Shown here: positions 1 through 7,633 of the stretch, piece after piece | Numbering within the stretch: the first letter of the stretch is position 1 | Layout: each line of letters opens with the position of its first letter | Assembly: GCA_001805245.1 (NCBI GenBank) | Contig: MHEU01000075.1 | Coordinates: 9,672-44,846, forward strand | Origin: Nitrospirae bacterium RIFCSPLOWO2_02_FULL_62_14 | GTDB taxonomy: Bacteria > Nitrospirota > Nitrospiria > Nitrospirales > Nitrospiraceae | Length of the DNA stretch: 35,175 nucleotides | Reading direction: 5' to 3' | Notes under the pieces: generated by a model | What the model saw: only the letters and a program-made list of their open reading frames with translations | Database searches by the model: none | Told to the model about the DNA's origin: nothing | Translations under genes and position numbers: made by a program

Positions 1-92
1 CGCCCCGTGCCGCGTCGTTGCCTTTGTGCTCCCGCTCTGGGTAAGATGCACGCATCATATTGAGAAATCTGTGAAAGACCCTGTTTTCGAGG

Positions 93-1088
93 ATGTCCGT
101 GGCACGGGAATTCTCACTCGCAGAAATATTTCAGCTCGGCTATTACTGGGAAACGAAAATCCTATTGACCGCCGTCAAGCTGGATCTGTTTTCGGCAATC
201 GACGCCAAGCCGAAAACGGCGGTTGAAGTCGCGCAGCGGATCGGCGCCGACGCCCGCACGCTGGAATTGCTCATGAACGCGCTCGTCGCAACGGGTGTGT
301 TGACGAAGGATGGCGACCGGTTTGCCAACACCTCCGTCGCGCAAACCCATCTCGTTAAAACGACTCCCGGCTACATCGGTCATCTCCTGATTCTCCACGA
401 CGCGGAATGGAATAATTGGGGCGGGCTGGAAGAGGCGGTCAGGACCGGACGCTCGCCGGTCACGCGGCACGTGTTTGAAACCGATCCGGAACTGGGCGCT
501 AATGTCCTGTCCGTGCTGCACCGGATCGGCGAACAAAGTGGGCCGGCGCTGGCGAAACGGCTGGCGTTGGGTGAAGCCAGGACCATGCTCGATCTGGGCG
601 GAGGCGCGGGCACCAATGCGATTGCGTTCTGCACCGCCTATCCTGATTTGAAGGCGACGGTGTTCGATCTGCCGCAAACGTTGCGGGTGACGGAACGGAC
701 CGTGAAGCAGGCCGGACTCGAGGATCGGATCACTCTTAAGCCCGGCAATTTCAACACAGACTCCCTCGGCGGCTCGTACGACGTCGTGCTGATGTCGGAC
801 ATTCTGCATTATCAGGACGACCAGATGAACGCGGCGGTGGTGAAGAAGGTGCACGGCCATGTAAATCCCGGAGGCCGGCTGGTGATCAAAGACCGGTTTC
901 TGGACGAATCGGGGACCGGTCCGGCCTGGACGACAGCCTTCGCGGTGCACATTCTGGTGAACACGGAAAAGGGCCGGTGCTACCGGACTGCGGATGCGAT
1001 GCGATGGATGAGGGACGCGGGATTCGGCGACGTGGCCGAGCTCGAGCGGACGGCGGTGGTGCAGGGGATTAAGACAAGTAAAAAGTAA
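93..1088 (+). CDS. SAM-dependent methyltransferase (O-methyltransferase family 2 type)
   Basis: A 331-aa class I methyltransferase. Residues ~10-100 look like the winged-helix dimerisation domain of plant/bacterial O-methyltransferases: sorting by family in 'LDLFSAID', 'TLELLMNALVATGVL'. The SAM-binding motif I is 'MLDLGGGAGTNAI' near residue 168, followed by the acidic 'VFDLP' strand and 'YDVVLMSDILHY' (motif IV region). The C-terminal 'GGRLVIKDRFLD' and 'MRDAGF' segments are typical of the acetylserotonin/hydroxyneurosporene O-methyltransferase fold. The family methylates hydroxyls on small molecules; the substrate cannot be read from sequence. The start ATG at 93 has only a weak upstream GAGG. 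The gene stands before a DUF420 gene separated by an A-rich 19-base gap, so the two may be co-transcribed. Fold assignment is firm, role is not. Confidence 0.85.
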   Translation: MSVAREFSLAEIFQLGYYWETKILLTAVKLDLFSAIDAKPKTAVEVAQRIGADARTLELLMNALVATGVLTKDGDRFANTSVAQTHLVKTTPGYIGHLLILHDAEWNNWGGLEEAVRTGRSPVTRHVFETDPELGANVLSVLHRIGEQSGPALAKRLALGEARTMLDLGGGAGTNAIAFCTAYPDLKATVFDLPQTLRVTERTVKQAGLEDRITLKPGNFNTDSLGGSYDVVLMSDILHYQDDQMNAAVVKKVHGHVNPGGRLVIKDRFLDESGTGPAWTTAFAVHILVNTEKGRCYRTADAMRWMRDAGFGDVAELERTAVVQGIKTSKK

Positions 1089-1107
1089 AAAGGTAAAAGT
1101 AAAAAGT
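1077..1107 (+). repeat. A-rich tandem repeat around the DUF420 ribosome-binding site
   Basis: The junction between the methyltransferase and the DUF420 gene consists of degenerate tandem units of the type AGTAAAA(A), with one unit reading AAAAAGGTAAAA and supplying the only Shine-Dalgarno-like AAGG. It starts within the last codons of the upstream gene and runs up to the ATG at 1108. Slippage here would change both the end of the upstream protein and the spacing to the start codon. Confidence 0.6.
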
Positions 1108-1824
1108 ATGGCTGAATTTCTGAAACAGTCCGGGTTTTTGGGCACGCACGCCACGATGGGAGCGGATCTCAGCCAGCTCATGGCGACCGTGTTTACGACA
1201 CTGTTCGTGATCGGCTGGATCCATGCGCGCCAGCGGAAGGGCCACGCGCACCATTGGCTGATGCTCAGCGGGATGATCGCCATGCTGGCCTTCTTCACGA
1301 GCTACTATCTGTTCCGGTCGCTCGGGGTGCTGGCCTTCGAAGGCAAGGAGGGGTTTGGGGGTTCGCAGGAGCTGTATAATCACGTGTTCATTCCGTTGCT
1401 GACGCTGCACATCTGCCTCGTGATCATCGGCATCGTCATGGCGGTTTACATGATCGTCCTGGGATTTCGTTCGCAGGCCATCGTCGAGGGGAGGCGAATC
1501 TTAAGGAATGAATTACTGCAGACCTCCTGGGGGAAGGTCGGGAAAATTTTCGGCAGCATCGCGGCCGTGCTCATCGGGCTCTTTCTCTGGCGCGTGGCGA
1601 CTGCGGGATTCTCCGTGCGCAAGCTGGAGGTCTATCTTGGGTTCATTATTTTGATCGGAATCGTGTTCAGCGTGGAGATGGCCATTCAGCGCATCTGGCC
1701 GAATGCCGAGCGGCGGCACAGGGCGCTGGGGCTGTTTACGATGATCGTCTATTGCATTCTGTTTGTTACAGGAACGACCACCTACACGATGCTCTATATT
1801 CTGTATCCAGGGAAAATTGGGTAA
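1108..1824 (+). CDS. DUF420-family polytopic membrane protein
   Basis: A 238-aa membrane protein with about six predicted transmembrane segments (residues ~20-40, 52-70, 92-120, 150-165, 178-197, 209-235). The first half, with 'ATVFTTLFVIGWIHARQR', 'MIAMLAFFTSYY' and 'YNHVFIPLLTLHICLVIIG', matches the DUF420 pattern seen in proteins encoded beside haem-copper and other oxidases in many bacteria; conserved histidines (His in HAHHW, HVF, LHI) could bind haem or metal. DUF420 members are linked by family knowledge to oxidase assembly, but no reaction is known. Its position upstream of a CydA-like gene at 3517 fits a respiratory role. This protein is longer than the ~140-aa core family, with an extra C-terminal membrane half. 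Confidence 0.75.
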   Translation: MAEFLKQSGFLGTHATMGADLSQLMATVFTTLFVIGWIHARQRKGHAHHWLMLSGMIAMLAFFTSYYLFRSLGVLAFEGKEGFGGSQELYNHVFIPLLTLHICLVIIGIVMAVYMIVLGFRSQAIVEGRRILRNELLQTSWGKVGKIFGSIAAVLIGLFLWRVATAGFSVRKLEVYLGFIILIGIVFSVEMAIQRIWPNAERRHRALGLFTMIVYCILFVTGTTTYTMLYILYPGKIG

Positions 1825-1843
1825 TTGAGCAGTGTTAAGTAAT

Positions 1844-1909
1844 GTGTGATGCGTGATGAGTCGGATGAAACAGAATCTCAAAACGGATTACTCGTTACTC
1901 ATTACTCAT
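1844..1909. repeat. Two short heptamer tandem repeats in the gap before the PCP_red gene
   Basis: The 99-base gap holds a GTGATGC/GTGATGA tandem at 1844-1861 and an ATTACTC-GTTACTC-ATTACTC tandem at 1887-1909. Both are low-complexity 7-bp arrays whose sequences are partly complementary (GAGTAAT versus GTGATGA). No promoter or gene is visible in the gap. Confidence 0.55.
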
Positions 1910-1923
1910 AACTGGGTTTCGCC

Positions 1924-2412
1924 ATGCTGACCTGCGGCTGCGGGCGCTGGATGCATACGGAAGGGATCGAAGAGCGGATGGACGGCTCCGCCCCGGCCTG
2001 GTTCGTGCGGTTCGAGTGCTGCGGCTGCCATTGGAAAGTCGGGGCGGAGGCGCCGGTCGACGAAGCGGCGAAACTGGCGGACCGGCTCATGTGGACCGAC
2101 GAAGCCCGGCATGTGCTGGACCGCATGCCGCCGTACGTCGCGCCGCTCGTCCGCCATGACGTGGAAGAGTTTGCGCGGTCGAAGGGCCAGCGGGTCGTCA
2201 CGTTTACGCTGCTGGCCCAGGCTCGAAACGGCGGGACGGTGGCGTGGGACCACGACGCCGAACAGCGGCTGAATAATGTGCCGGGACCGGTGCGCGCCAT
2301 GGCGAAAGTGGAGTTGGAGCGGACGGCGCTGGAGCGCGGACAGGCGCGCGTGACGATCGCGCTCATGGAAGAAGTCAAAGCCAAATACTTCGGCATGGCT
2401 GCGAAGGGCTGA
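1924..2412 (+). CDS. Protein with two PCP_red domains
   Basis: A 162-aa soluble protein. After an N-terminal segment with a cysteine pattern (CGCGRW near residue 4-9 and CCGCHW near 32-37, possibly metal-binding), there are two tandem copies of the small PCP_red helical domain: residues ~56-100 ('W..EARHVLDRMPPYV...' to 'VVTFTLLAQAR') and ~108-160 ('W..DAEQRLNNVPGPVR...' to 'VTIALMEEVKAKY'). PCP_red is the C-terminal domain of the B subunit of dark-operative protochlorophyllide reductase, but it also occurs alone in non-phototrophs, where its role is unknown. ATG at 1924 is the only sensible start. It overlaps no neighbour and is two bases before the next gene, so translation is probably coupled. 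Confidence 0.7.
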   Translation: MLTCGCGRWMHTEGIEERMDGSAPAWFVRFECCGCHWKVGAEAPVDEAAKLADRLMWTDEARHVLDRMPPYVAPLVRHDVEEFARSKGQRVVTFTLLAQARNGGTVAWDHDAEQRLNNVPGPVRAMAKVELERTALERGQARVTIALMEEVKAKYFGMAAKG

Positions 2413-2414
2413 CG

Positions 2415-3509
2415 ATGCTGCATCGAATGGCGTTGCGCGTGCTCCCATCGTTGGCGCTGGCGGTGACGGAAGAATCGGTGCGCAAGCGCAAGCGATGGGT
2501 GATGTTCGTCCCCGGGCTGGTGGCCTTTGCCATCTATCGTCTGGCGAAGCAGATCCTGCCGCTTTCGGATTCGGTCACGCTGCTGGTCGTGAGCGGGTTG
2601 GTCTCGGCTGCCACGGCGGCCTGGGCTTATCGGATGGGACGCCAGGCATCTTTCGTCCAAACGTGGCGCGAGGACGGCGTGCGACGAGTGCTCTGGTTGA
2701 TCGGATGGATCGGCTTTGCCTACGGCGTGCAATTGTCCCTGATGGTGCTGGCGCTTCTGAAAATTCTTGCCAATTACGATTTTCTCCAGCATCCGGACGG
2801 GCCGGCCATGATGGCGATCATCATCGCCTGCACCTCGGTCGCGCGGGATGCCTTCGAGATCGGCCATGTCCGTCTGTTGCAGCGGCAGGGCGAGCCGGTC
2901 GTGACATTTCCGGACGGCGCCGGTTTCAGGGATGCCGTGATGGCTCAAACCGGACAGATGGCCCGGTGGGCGTTGCTCCCGTCGATTGCGTGCGCGACCG
3001 TGGCGGTTGCTCTGGGCACGGTGCATGATCTGGCTGCGACGGGGTTGGCCCAGTTGGTGCTGGTTACGGTCTGCGCCGGGAGCCTGGCCGTGTGGGCCTA
3101 TCTATCCGGCGAGCAACGGCCGGGCGGGTGGCATGGCATGTCGGGCGCGGCCGGCTGGATGGAGCTGTTTCGCTATTGGTGGTGGCCGGGTCTGGCCTTT
3201 GCGGCGACCTATTATCTCTCCTGGGCCGGATTGATATTCTTCGTCGTGCATGCCGACGTGAGCGGCAGTGTTGTGCGGGGGGGGATTGCCGGTGCTGTCG
3301 CCGCCATGATGGCGGCCTATTGTTATTATCTGGGGCACCGCCGGCATGTGGAAAATCAGCTCAAGCAGATTGTCCCGCCTTCCCTGTTGCGCTGTCCGTT
3401 TGTGATGGGTATTCTGTCGAAGCAATCGGCCTTCGGGCGGGGCGGGCCGCCGCCGGCCGCGATGGCCGCAGTCACCTCTCCGACGATCGTTGCAGGAAAG
3501 CACAGCTGA
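2415..3509 (+). CDS. Polytopic membrane protein of unknown function
   Basis: A 364-aa protein with about eight hydrophobic segments (residues ~31-47, 54-72, 94-117, 130-144, 181-199, 204-224, 253-278, 284-306). I do not recognise a family. A soluble-looking loop ('DAFEIGHVRLLQRQGEPVVTFPDGAGFRD') lies in the middle, and the C-terminus (residues ~315-364) is basic and proline-rich. It starts two bases after the PCP_red stop and ends seven bases before the CydA-like start at 3517, so it belongs to the same transcript and may be an accessory subunit or assembly factor for that complex. This role is inferred from position only. Confidence 0.7.
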   Translation: MLHRMALRVLPSLALAVTEESVRKRKRWVMFVPGLVAFAIYRLAKQILPLSDSVTLLVVSGLVSAATAAWAYRMGRQASFVQTWREDGVRRVLWLIGWIGFAYGVQLSLMVLALLKILANYDFLQHPDGPAMMAIIIACTSVARDAFEIGHVRLLQRQGEPVVTFPDGAGFRDAVMAQTGQMARWALLPSIACATVAVALGTVHDLAATGLAQLVLVTVCAGSLAVWAYLSGEQRPGGWHGMSGAAGWMELFRYWWWPGLAFAATYYLSWAGLIFFVVHADVSGSVVRGGIAGAVAAMMAAYCYYLGHRRHVENQLKQIVPPSLLRCPFVMGILSKQSAFGRGGPPPAAMAAVTSPTIVAGKHS

Positions 3510-3516
3510 TCGCACG

Positions 3517-5406
3517 ATGATCCGCAGATGTTCCAAATCAGTTGCAGGGGCGGCGCTGGCTGTCGTGCTGGCGCTGCTCGTGATTCCGTTCGGTGCCGCG
3601 ACTCTGGCCGGGAGCGATTCGGGACCGGCGGATGAAACGGCAACCGACGTGTACTACCAGACGCCGGGCGTGCCCAGCGGCCCGCCGGCGCCGGTCGGTG
3701 ATCCGTTGACCTATCCCCGGTACGGTTCGCTGGACAATCGCACGTTCGTCTGGTTCGTCACCCAGCAGCACACCTATTTCGGCGGCTTCGTGCTCGCGCT
3801 GCCGATCTTCTGCGTCATTCTCGAATTCGCCGGGCTCGTCACGCGCAACCGCGCGGCGGCGGTGCGGTACGACCAGACGGCCCGCGACTTTCTGCGCGTC
3901 ACGCTCCTGGCCATGTCGCTGACGGCGGTGGTGGGGAGCCTGATGCTGGGGCTGTTCATCTGGTTTTATCCGAGCTTCATGAAGTACATGGGCGGGACCT
4001 TCAAGACGATGATGCCCGTCTATGCCTTCATCTTCAACGCGGAAGCCCTGTGCCTGATCGCGTACTATTACACCTGGAACCGCCTGGCGACGCCGGCGCT
4101 GAAATGGTGCCATGCGGCGCTCGGCATCCTCTGCAACGTCTTCGGCGCGGTGCTGCTGTTTCTGGCGAACAGCTGGATTGCCTTCATGATGTCGCCGGCC
4201 GGTGTGGATGCGCAGGGCCGCTTCCTGGGCAACGTGTGGCACCTGATGCACACGGCGCTGTGGAACCCGCTCAACGTGCACCGGTTTCTCGCGGACATCA
4301 TGTCCGGCGGAGCCGTGGTGTTGGCCTACGCGTCGTACCGGTTCCTCACGAGCAAGTCGGAAGAGGAGCGGGCCTATTACGACTGGGTCGGGGCGGTGTT
4401 TCTGATCGTGACGGTGATCGCGCTGCTGCCGATGCCCTTCGCGGGCTACTGGCTGATGAAGTCGGTCTATGCGTTCCGGCAAAGCATGGGCGTGACGATG
4501 ATGGGCGGCCTGCTGACGTGGCTGTTCGTCGTGCAGGCGCTCCTGATCGGCGTGCTGTTTCTCGGCATCAATTATTATCTCTGGCAATGCATGGGGCGGT
4601 TGCAGGGCGGGAAGCGGTATGAACAGGCCTATAAATATCTCGTGCTGGGACTCACGGGCTGTCTCTTCGTCTGGCTCACGCCACATACGGTCATGATGAC
4701 CGGAGGCGAAGTGAAGGCGATGGGCGGCGCCCAGCATCCGGTGGTCGGCAATTACGGGGTGATGTCCGCCAAGAACGGCGCGGTGAACCTGATGATCTGC
4801 CTGACGGCCCTGAGTTACATCTTCTACCGGCGCGCGAATCGCACGATCACAGTGTCCTGGGCGCGGAAGGGCAACACGGCGCTGGCCGTGCTGTTCGGCG
4901 CCGGGATGGCGAATATTCTCTGGCTGGCCATCTATGGGTTCTACGTGCCAGCCAGCGTGCGCGTGGGCCTTTCGTCGCCGCAGGCCTTCACGACGCTCAC
5001 GGTGGTCGTGGCCGGGTTGCTGATCAACCGCGCGTTGCTGCGCGGCGCGGTCGTGCACGGCTCGGTGGTCTGGGGAAAAATGTCCGTCCGGGGCATGGTC
5101 GCGCTCTTCGGGCTGGCGGTCTCCTTCACATGGGTCATGGGGCTCATGGGCTATATCCGTTCATCGGGCCGGCTGGCCTGGCACGTCAGCGAGCTGATGC
5201 CCGATGCCTCGCCCTGGGCCTACACGCCCACGCTCGCCTTCGCGGCCAAGATGGTGACGGTGAACATGGTCGTGTTCTGGACGACGGCGCTGCTGCTGTT
5301 CTGGCTCAGTAGCCGCGATCAGCGCTCGCTTCCCGAAATGGACCCGGCGCCGGAGAACCAGCTGCTGTTTCCCCCGCCGTCGCAACAGGAGACGCAGCCG
5401 TCATGA
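3517..5406 (+). CDS. Cytochrome bd-like (CydA-like) oxidase subunit, first paralogue
   Basis: A 629-aa membrane protein with a cleavable-looking leader (residues 1-32), a periplasmic stretch with 'DVYYQTPG', and about 13-14 membrane segments. 'TQQHTYFGGFVLALP' (His ~85) sits where CydA has its first haem-ligand histidine; 'LANSWIAFMMSPAGVD' and 'LWNPLNVHRFLAD' (His ~255) resemble the CydA 'NGWMQNPVG' and second ligand region. CydA is normally ~450-520 aa and paired with CydB; no CydB follows here. A second, longer-operon paralogue at 9124 shares most motifs ('NYGVMSAKNG', 'GLMGYIRSS'). Nitrospira literature has proposed such bd-like proteins as terminal oxidases. The ATG at 3517 is chosen because it begins the basic leader; an in-frame TTG at 3490 would overlap the upstream gene. 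Confidence 0.85.
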   Translation: MIRRCSKSVAGAALAVVLALLVIPFGAATLAGSDSGPADETATDVYYQTPGVPSGPPAPVGDPLTYPRYGSLDNRTFVWFVTQQHTYFGGFVLALPIFCVILEFAGLVTRNRAAAVRYDQTARDFLRVTLLAMSLTAVVGSLMLGLFIWFYPSFMKYMGGTFKTMMPVYAFIFNAEALCLIAYYYTWNRLATPALKWCHAALGILCNVFGAVLLFLANSWIAFMMSPAGVDAQGRFLGNVWHLMHTALWNPLNVHRFLADIMSGGAVVLAYASYRFLTSKSEEERAYYDWVGAVFLIVTVIALLPMPFAGYWLMKSVYAFRQSMGVTMMGGLLTWLFVVQALLIGVLFLGINYYLWQCMGRLQGGKRYEQAYKYLVLGLTGCLFVWLTPHTVMMTGGEVKAMGGAQHPVVGNYGVMSAKNGAVNLMICLTALSYIFYRRANRTITVSWARKGNTALAVLFGAGMANILWLAIYGFYVPASVRVGLSSPQAFTTLTVVVAGLLINRALLRGAVVHGSVVWGKMSVRGMVALFGLAVSFTWVMGLMGYIRSSGRLAWHVSELMPDASPWAYTPTLAFAAKMVTVNMVVFWTTALLLFWLSSRDQRSLPEMDPAPENQLLFPPPSQQETQPS

Positions 5407-6059
5407 CTCACGGGGTTATCCGCATAAAGCATGTTGCCGGCGCGATCCTGCTGGGGACGTTCTGCCTGGTCTGCTCGTTTTCCTCTCCGGTACCGGTCCA
5501 GTCGGCCGGCCTGATGGTGCTGGATGATTACAACGCCAAGGATGTGGATGGATTCCCTGCGGGATGGAAAGCCCAGCGTCAGGAGACCAAAGCCAGAATG
5601 CAATATACGGTGCAATCCGAGAAAGGTATGACGTTCCTGGCGGGCAAGGGCGCCGATCAGCGTGTCTACAAACGGATCGCCTGGGACCCCCGGGCCATGC
5701 CGATCGTCACCTGGCGGTGGCGGGTCAGGCAGGCGCCGGCCGGCGCCGATCCGGTCGCGGCGGTGTTTGTCTCGCTGGATACGGACCTGATGGTCATTCC
5801 GGTGGCTACGAAATATGTGTGGAGCCAGACCAAGGAAGTCGGCACGACGACGGAGGGCGGACTGTTCGACGCCTCGGAGATCGTCCTGCAAAAAGGCCCC
5901 AAGGGATTCGGCGAGTGGGTCGAACAGCGCGTGAATGCGTACGAGGATTTTAAACGCATCCACCGTCACGAGCCCGCGGTCGAGGCCTGGGGAATTTCCT
6001 TGCTGGCGGGCCCCGGCGTCGAAGTGGATTTTGGGCCGGTCATCGTGACCGCTCCGTAG
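5403..6059 (+). CDS. Exported DUF3047 protein
   Basis: A 218-aa protein with a signal peptide (hydrophobic residues ~12-33, likely cut after 'VQSAG'). The mature part, with 'FPAGWKAQ', 'KGADQRVYKRI', 'MPIVTWRWRV' and the C-terminal 'AWGISLLAGPGVEVDFGPV', follows the DUF3047 pattern: a beta-sandwich periplasmic protein of unknown function. Its ATG overlaps the stop of the CydA-like gene by four bases (ATGA type), indicating translational coupling, so it may act in the periplasm on the same complex. No metal or haem motif is visible. Confidence 0.75.
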   Translation: MTHGVIRIKHVAGAILLGTFCLVCSFSSPVPVQSAGLMVLDDYNAKDVDGFPAGWKAQRQETKARMQYTVQSEKGMTFLAGKGADQRVYKRIAWDPRAMPIVTWRWRVRQAPAGADPVAAVFVSLDTDLMVIPVATKYVWSQTKEVGTTTEGGLFDASEIVLQKGPKGFGEWVEQRVNAYEDFKRIHRHEPAVEAWGISLLAGPGVEVDFGPVIVTAP

Positions 6060-6083
6060 CCGTCTCATTGAAACGGGTGTCCG

Positions 6084-6467
6084 ATGCCGATCATTCAGGC
6101 AGAACCGGTGCAGATGGCGCCGCGGAAGGCTGTGGATATGGCTTTCGGCGCGGTGGTCATGGGCACGGTGGGGATCTTGATCGGCTGGTTCATGGGCGGC
6201 AGCGCAATCCCGGTGACCGGTGCGCTGGGTGTGGCGCTCGGCCTGGTTGTCGGATGGCTGGGCGGCCGGAGATTTCTAATCAGCATCCTGATCGGCACCG
6301 TGCTTGGCGGGCTGCTCGCGTGGATGGTGGCCGGGATCGAGAAGATTTCGTGGGGGGCCGGCGCGGGCGCGGCGATGGGGGGATTTCTCGGAGTGCAGGC
6401 ATCCATGCTGCTGGATCTGTGGGCGGAGCGGAAACAGGCGGCTCCGCCGGAGGAGCCGCAGCCGTGA
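6084..6467 (+). CDS. Small glycine-rich membrane protein
   Basis: A 127-aa protein with about four glycine-rich transmembrane helices (residues ~19-38, 42-58, 64-84, 90-110), including GxxxG-like packing ('GILIGWFMGG', 'GVALGLVVGWLGG'). The C-terminus is charged and proline-rich ('EEPQP'). I recognise no named family. It follows the DUF3047 gene by 24 bases and precedes the SUMF1-like gene by about 20, so it is likely part of the same operon. Confidence 0.65.
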   Translation: MPIIQAEPVQMAPRKAVDMAFGAVVMGTVGILIGWFMGGSAIPVTGALGVALGLVVGWLGGRRFLISILIGTVLGGLLAWMVAGIEKISWGAGAGAAMGGFLGVQASMLLDLWAERKQAAPPEEPQP

Positions 6468-6488
6468 GGGAAAGGGGAAAGGCGTCGG

Positions 6489-7418
6489 GTGAGCATGGAG
6501 AATAAGAATGTGCTGATCGGGTCGATCATTTTTGTCTTCGCGTCGTTCGCGCTGATGATCGGGCTGCTGGTTCACGAATCATATAAAGCAAAGAAGCAGC
6601 GCGAGCTCCTGGCGTCGGTCAAGACGGAACATCGGCCGGTGGCTGCGGTCGCGGCACAGGACTTTTCGATGTATAAGATATTGGTGGGGGACGAAGGCCG
6701 CGAAATGGTCCAGATTCCCGAAGGGCCCTTCACGATGGGAAGCCCGGAGGGCGATCCAGACGAGGCGCCCGAGCATCAGGTTTATCTCAAGACGTTTTAT
6801 ATCGATAAGAAGGAAGTCACGCAAGAGGAATACGATCGGTTCCTTCGGATGACCAAGCGGCAAAAACCGGGGTTCCCTGTGTTCGAAGACGACCAGTCGA
6901 AAATCCTGAAACCCGAGCTGCCTGCGATCGGCGTGTCGTGGTCGGACGCGGAAGCCTATTGCAAATGGGCGGGCAAGCGGCTTCCGACCGAGGCGGAATG
7001 GGAGAAGGCCGGCCGCGGCGAGGGGAAGCGACGCTATGCCTGGGGCGACGAGTTCGTGCCCGGTCAGGCCAACGTGGACGGCAGGGAGGACGGGTTTCAA
7101 TATCTTGCCCCGCCCGGCGCCCTCGAGGCCGGGCGAAGCCCGTACGGCGTGTACGATATGACGGGCAATGTCGCCGAGTGGGTGGCGGACAGCTATGACG
7201 AGCACTACTACAAGAAGGCGCCCTATCGCGATCCTTCGGGACCGGAAGAGGCGGACCTGAAAGTCATTCGTGGCGGGTCCTGGCGCGAAACGTCGCACAA
7301 TGCCCGGCTGTCAAAACGGTTTACGGCAAAGAAATGGCGGACCGACAGCACGATCGGCATCCGGTGTGCGCGCGACGCGGAAGAGTCGAAGCGCGCGCCG
7401 TCACGGAAAACTTCCTAA
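6489..7418 (+). CDS. Membrane-anchored SUMF1/FGE-like protein, first copy
   Basis: A 309-aa protein with one N-terminal transmembrane anchor (residues ~8-28) and a periplasmic FGE-sulfatase (SUMF1) domain from ~65 to the end. Diagnostic motifs: 'MVQIPEGPFTMGSPEGD', 'YIDKKEVT', 'PAIGVSWSDAEAYCKWAGKRLPTEAEWEKA', 'YGVYDMTGNVAEWVAD', 'VIRGGSW' and the terminal 'IGIRCA'. True formylglycine-generating enzymes carry a cysteine pair near the C-terminus; here the segment between RGGSW and RCA has no such pair, so a catalytic role in sulfatase activation is doubtful and a structural or binding role is more likely. Start is GTG 6489 or ATG 6495, both after AGGGAAAGGGGAAAGG. A second copy lies downstream at 7634. 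Confidence 0.85.
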   Translation: MSMENKNVLIGSIIFVFASFALMIGLLVHESYKAKKQRELLASVKTEHRPVAAVAAQDFSMYKILVGDEGREMVQIPEGPFTMGSPEGDPDEAPEHQVYLKTFYIDKKEVTQEEYDRFLRMTKRQKPGFPVFEDDQSKILKPELPAIGVSWSDAEAYCKWAGKRLPTEAEWEKAGRGEGKRRYAWGDEFVPGQANVDGREDGFQYLAPPGALEAGRSPYGVYDMTGNVAEWVADSYDEHYYKKAPYRDPSGPEEADLKVIRGGSWRETSHNARLSKRFTAKKWRTDSTIGIRCARDAEESKRAPSRKTS

Positions 7419-7448
7419 GTACGACAGGTTGTTGGCCCAGGAATTTCG

Positions 7449-7626
7449 CCCGGATTATTCATGAACGCTTCTGCTGCAATCGCGGATACGCTGCTGCGAC
7501 GGACGGGCTCGCCGCTCGGTCAGTCAACGTCCTGCGGTGAGGACGCCTCCTCCCCTCACGGCTCCACGCGTCCGTCTCGCGACGCGTCTGCGCGATTTCG
7601 CGACGAACCGTCATAAACAATCCGGG
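7449..7626 (+). mobile_element. MITE-like repeat element with terminal inverted repeats, copy 1
   Basis: This 178-bp stretch fills most of the gap between the two SUMF1-like genes. Its two ends are diverged inverted repeats of ~58 bp: the left begins CCCGGATTATTCATGAA and the right, read on the minus strand, begins CCCGGATTGTTTATGAC, with shared GCGA-rich continuation to ACGGACG. The interior has a 6-bp hairpin (CGTCCT / AGGACG). The same layout occurs inverted at 16155-16484, and its right end recurs at 35139. A 51-codon open frame (7461-7616) spans it but its end is not conserved in copy 2. No transposase is encoded. Confidence 0.75.
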
Positions 7627-7633
7627 CTTGGCC

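Noticed and set aside
162-1298. 378-codon minus-strand frame across the methyltransferase and DUF420 start
   Set aside because: It runs through two genes with clear family motifs on the plus strand, and the composition is His/Arg-rich without any motif.
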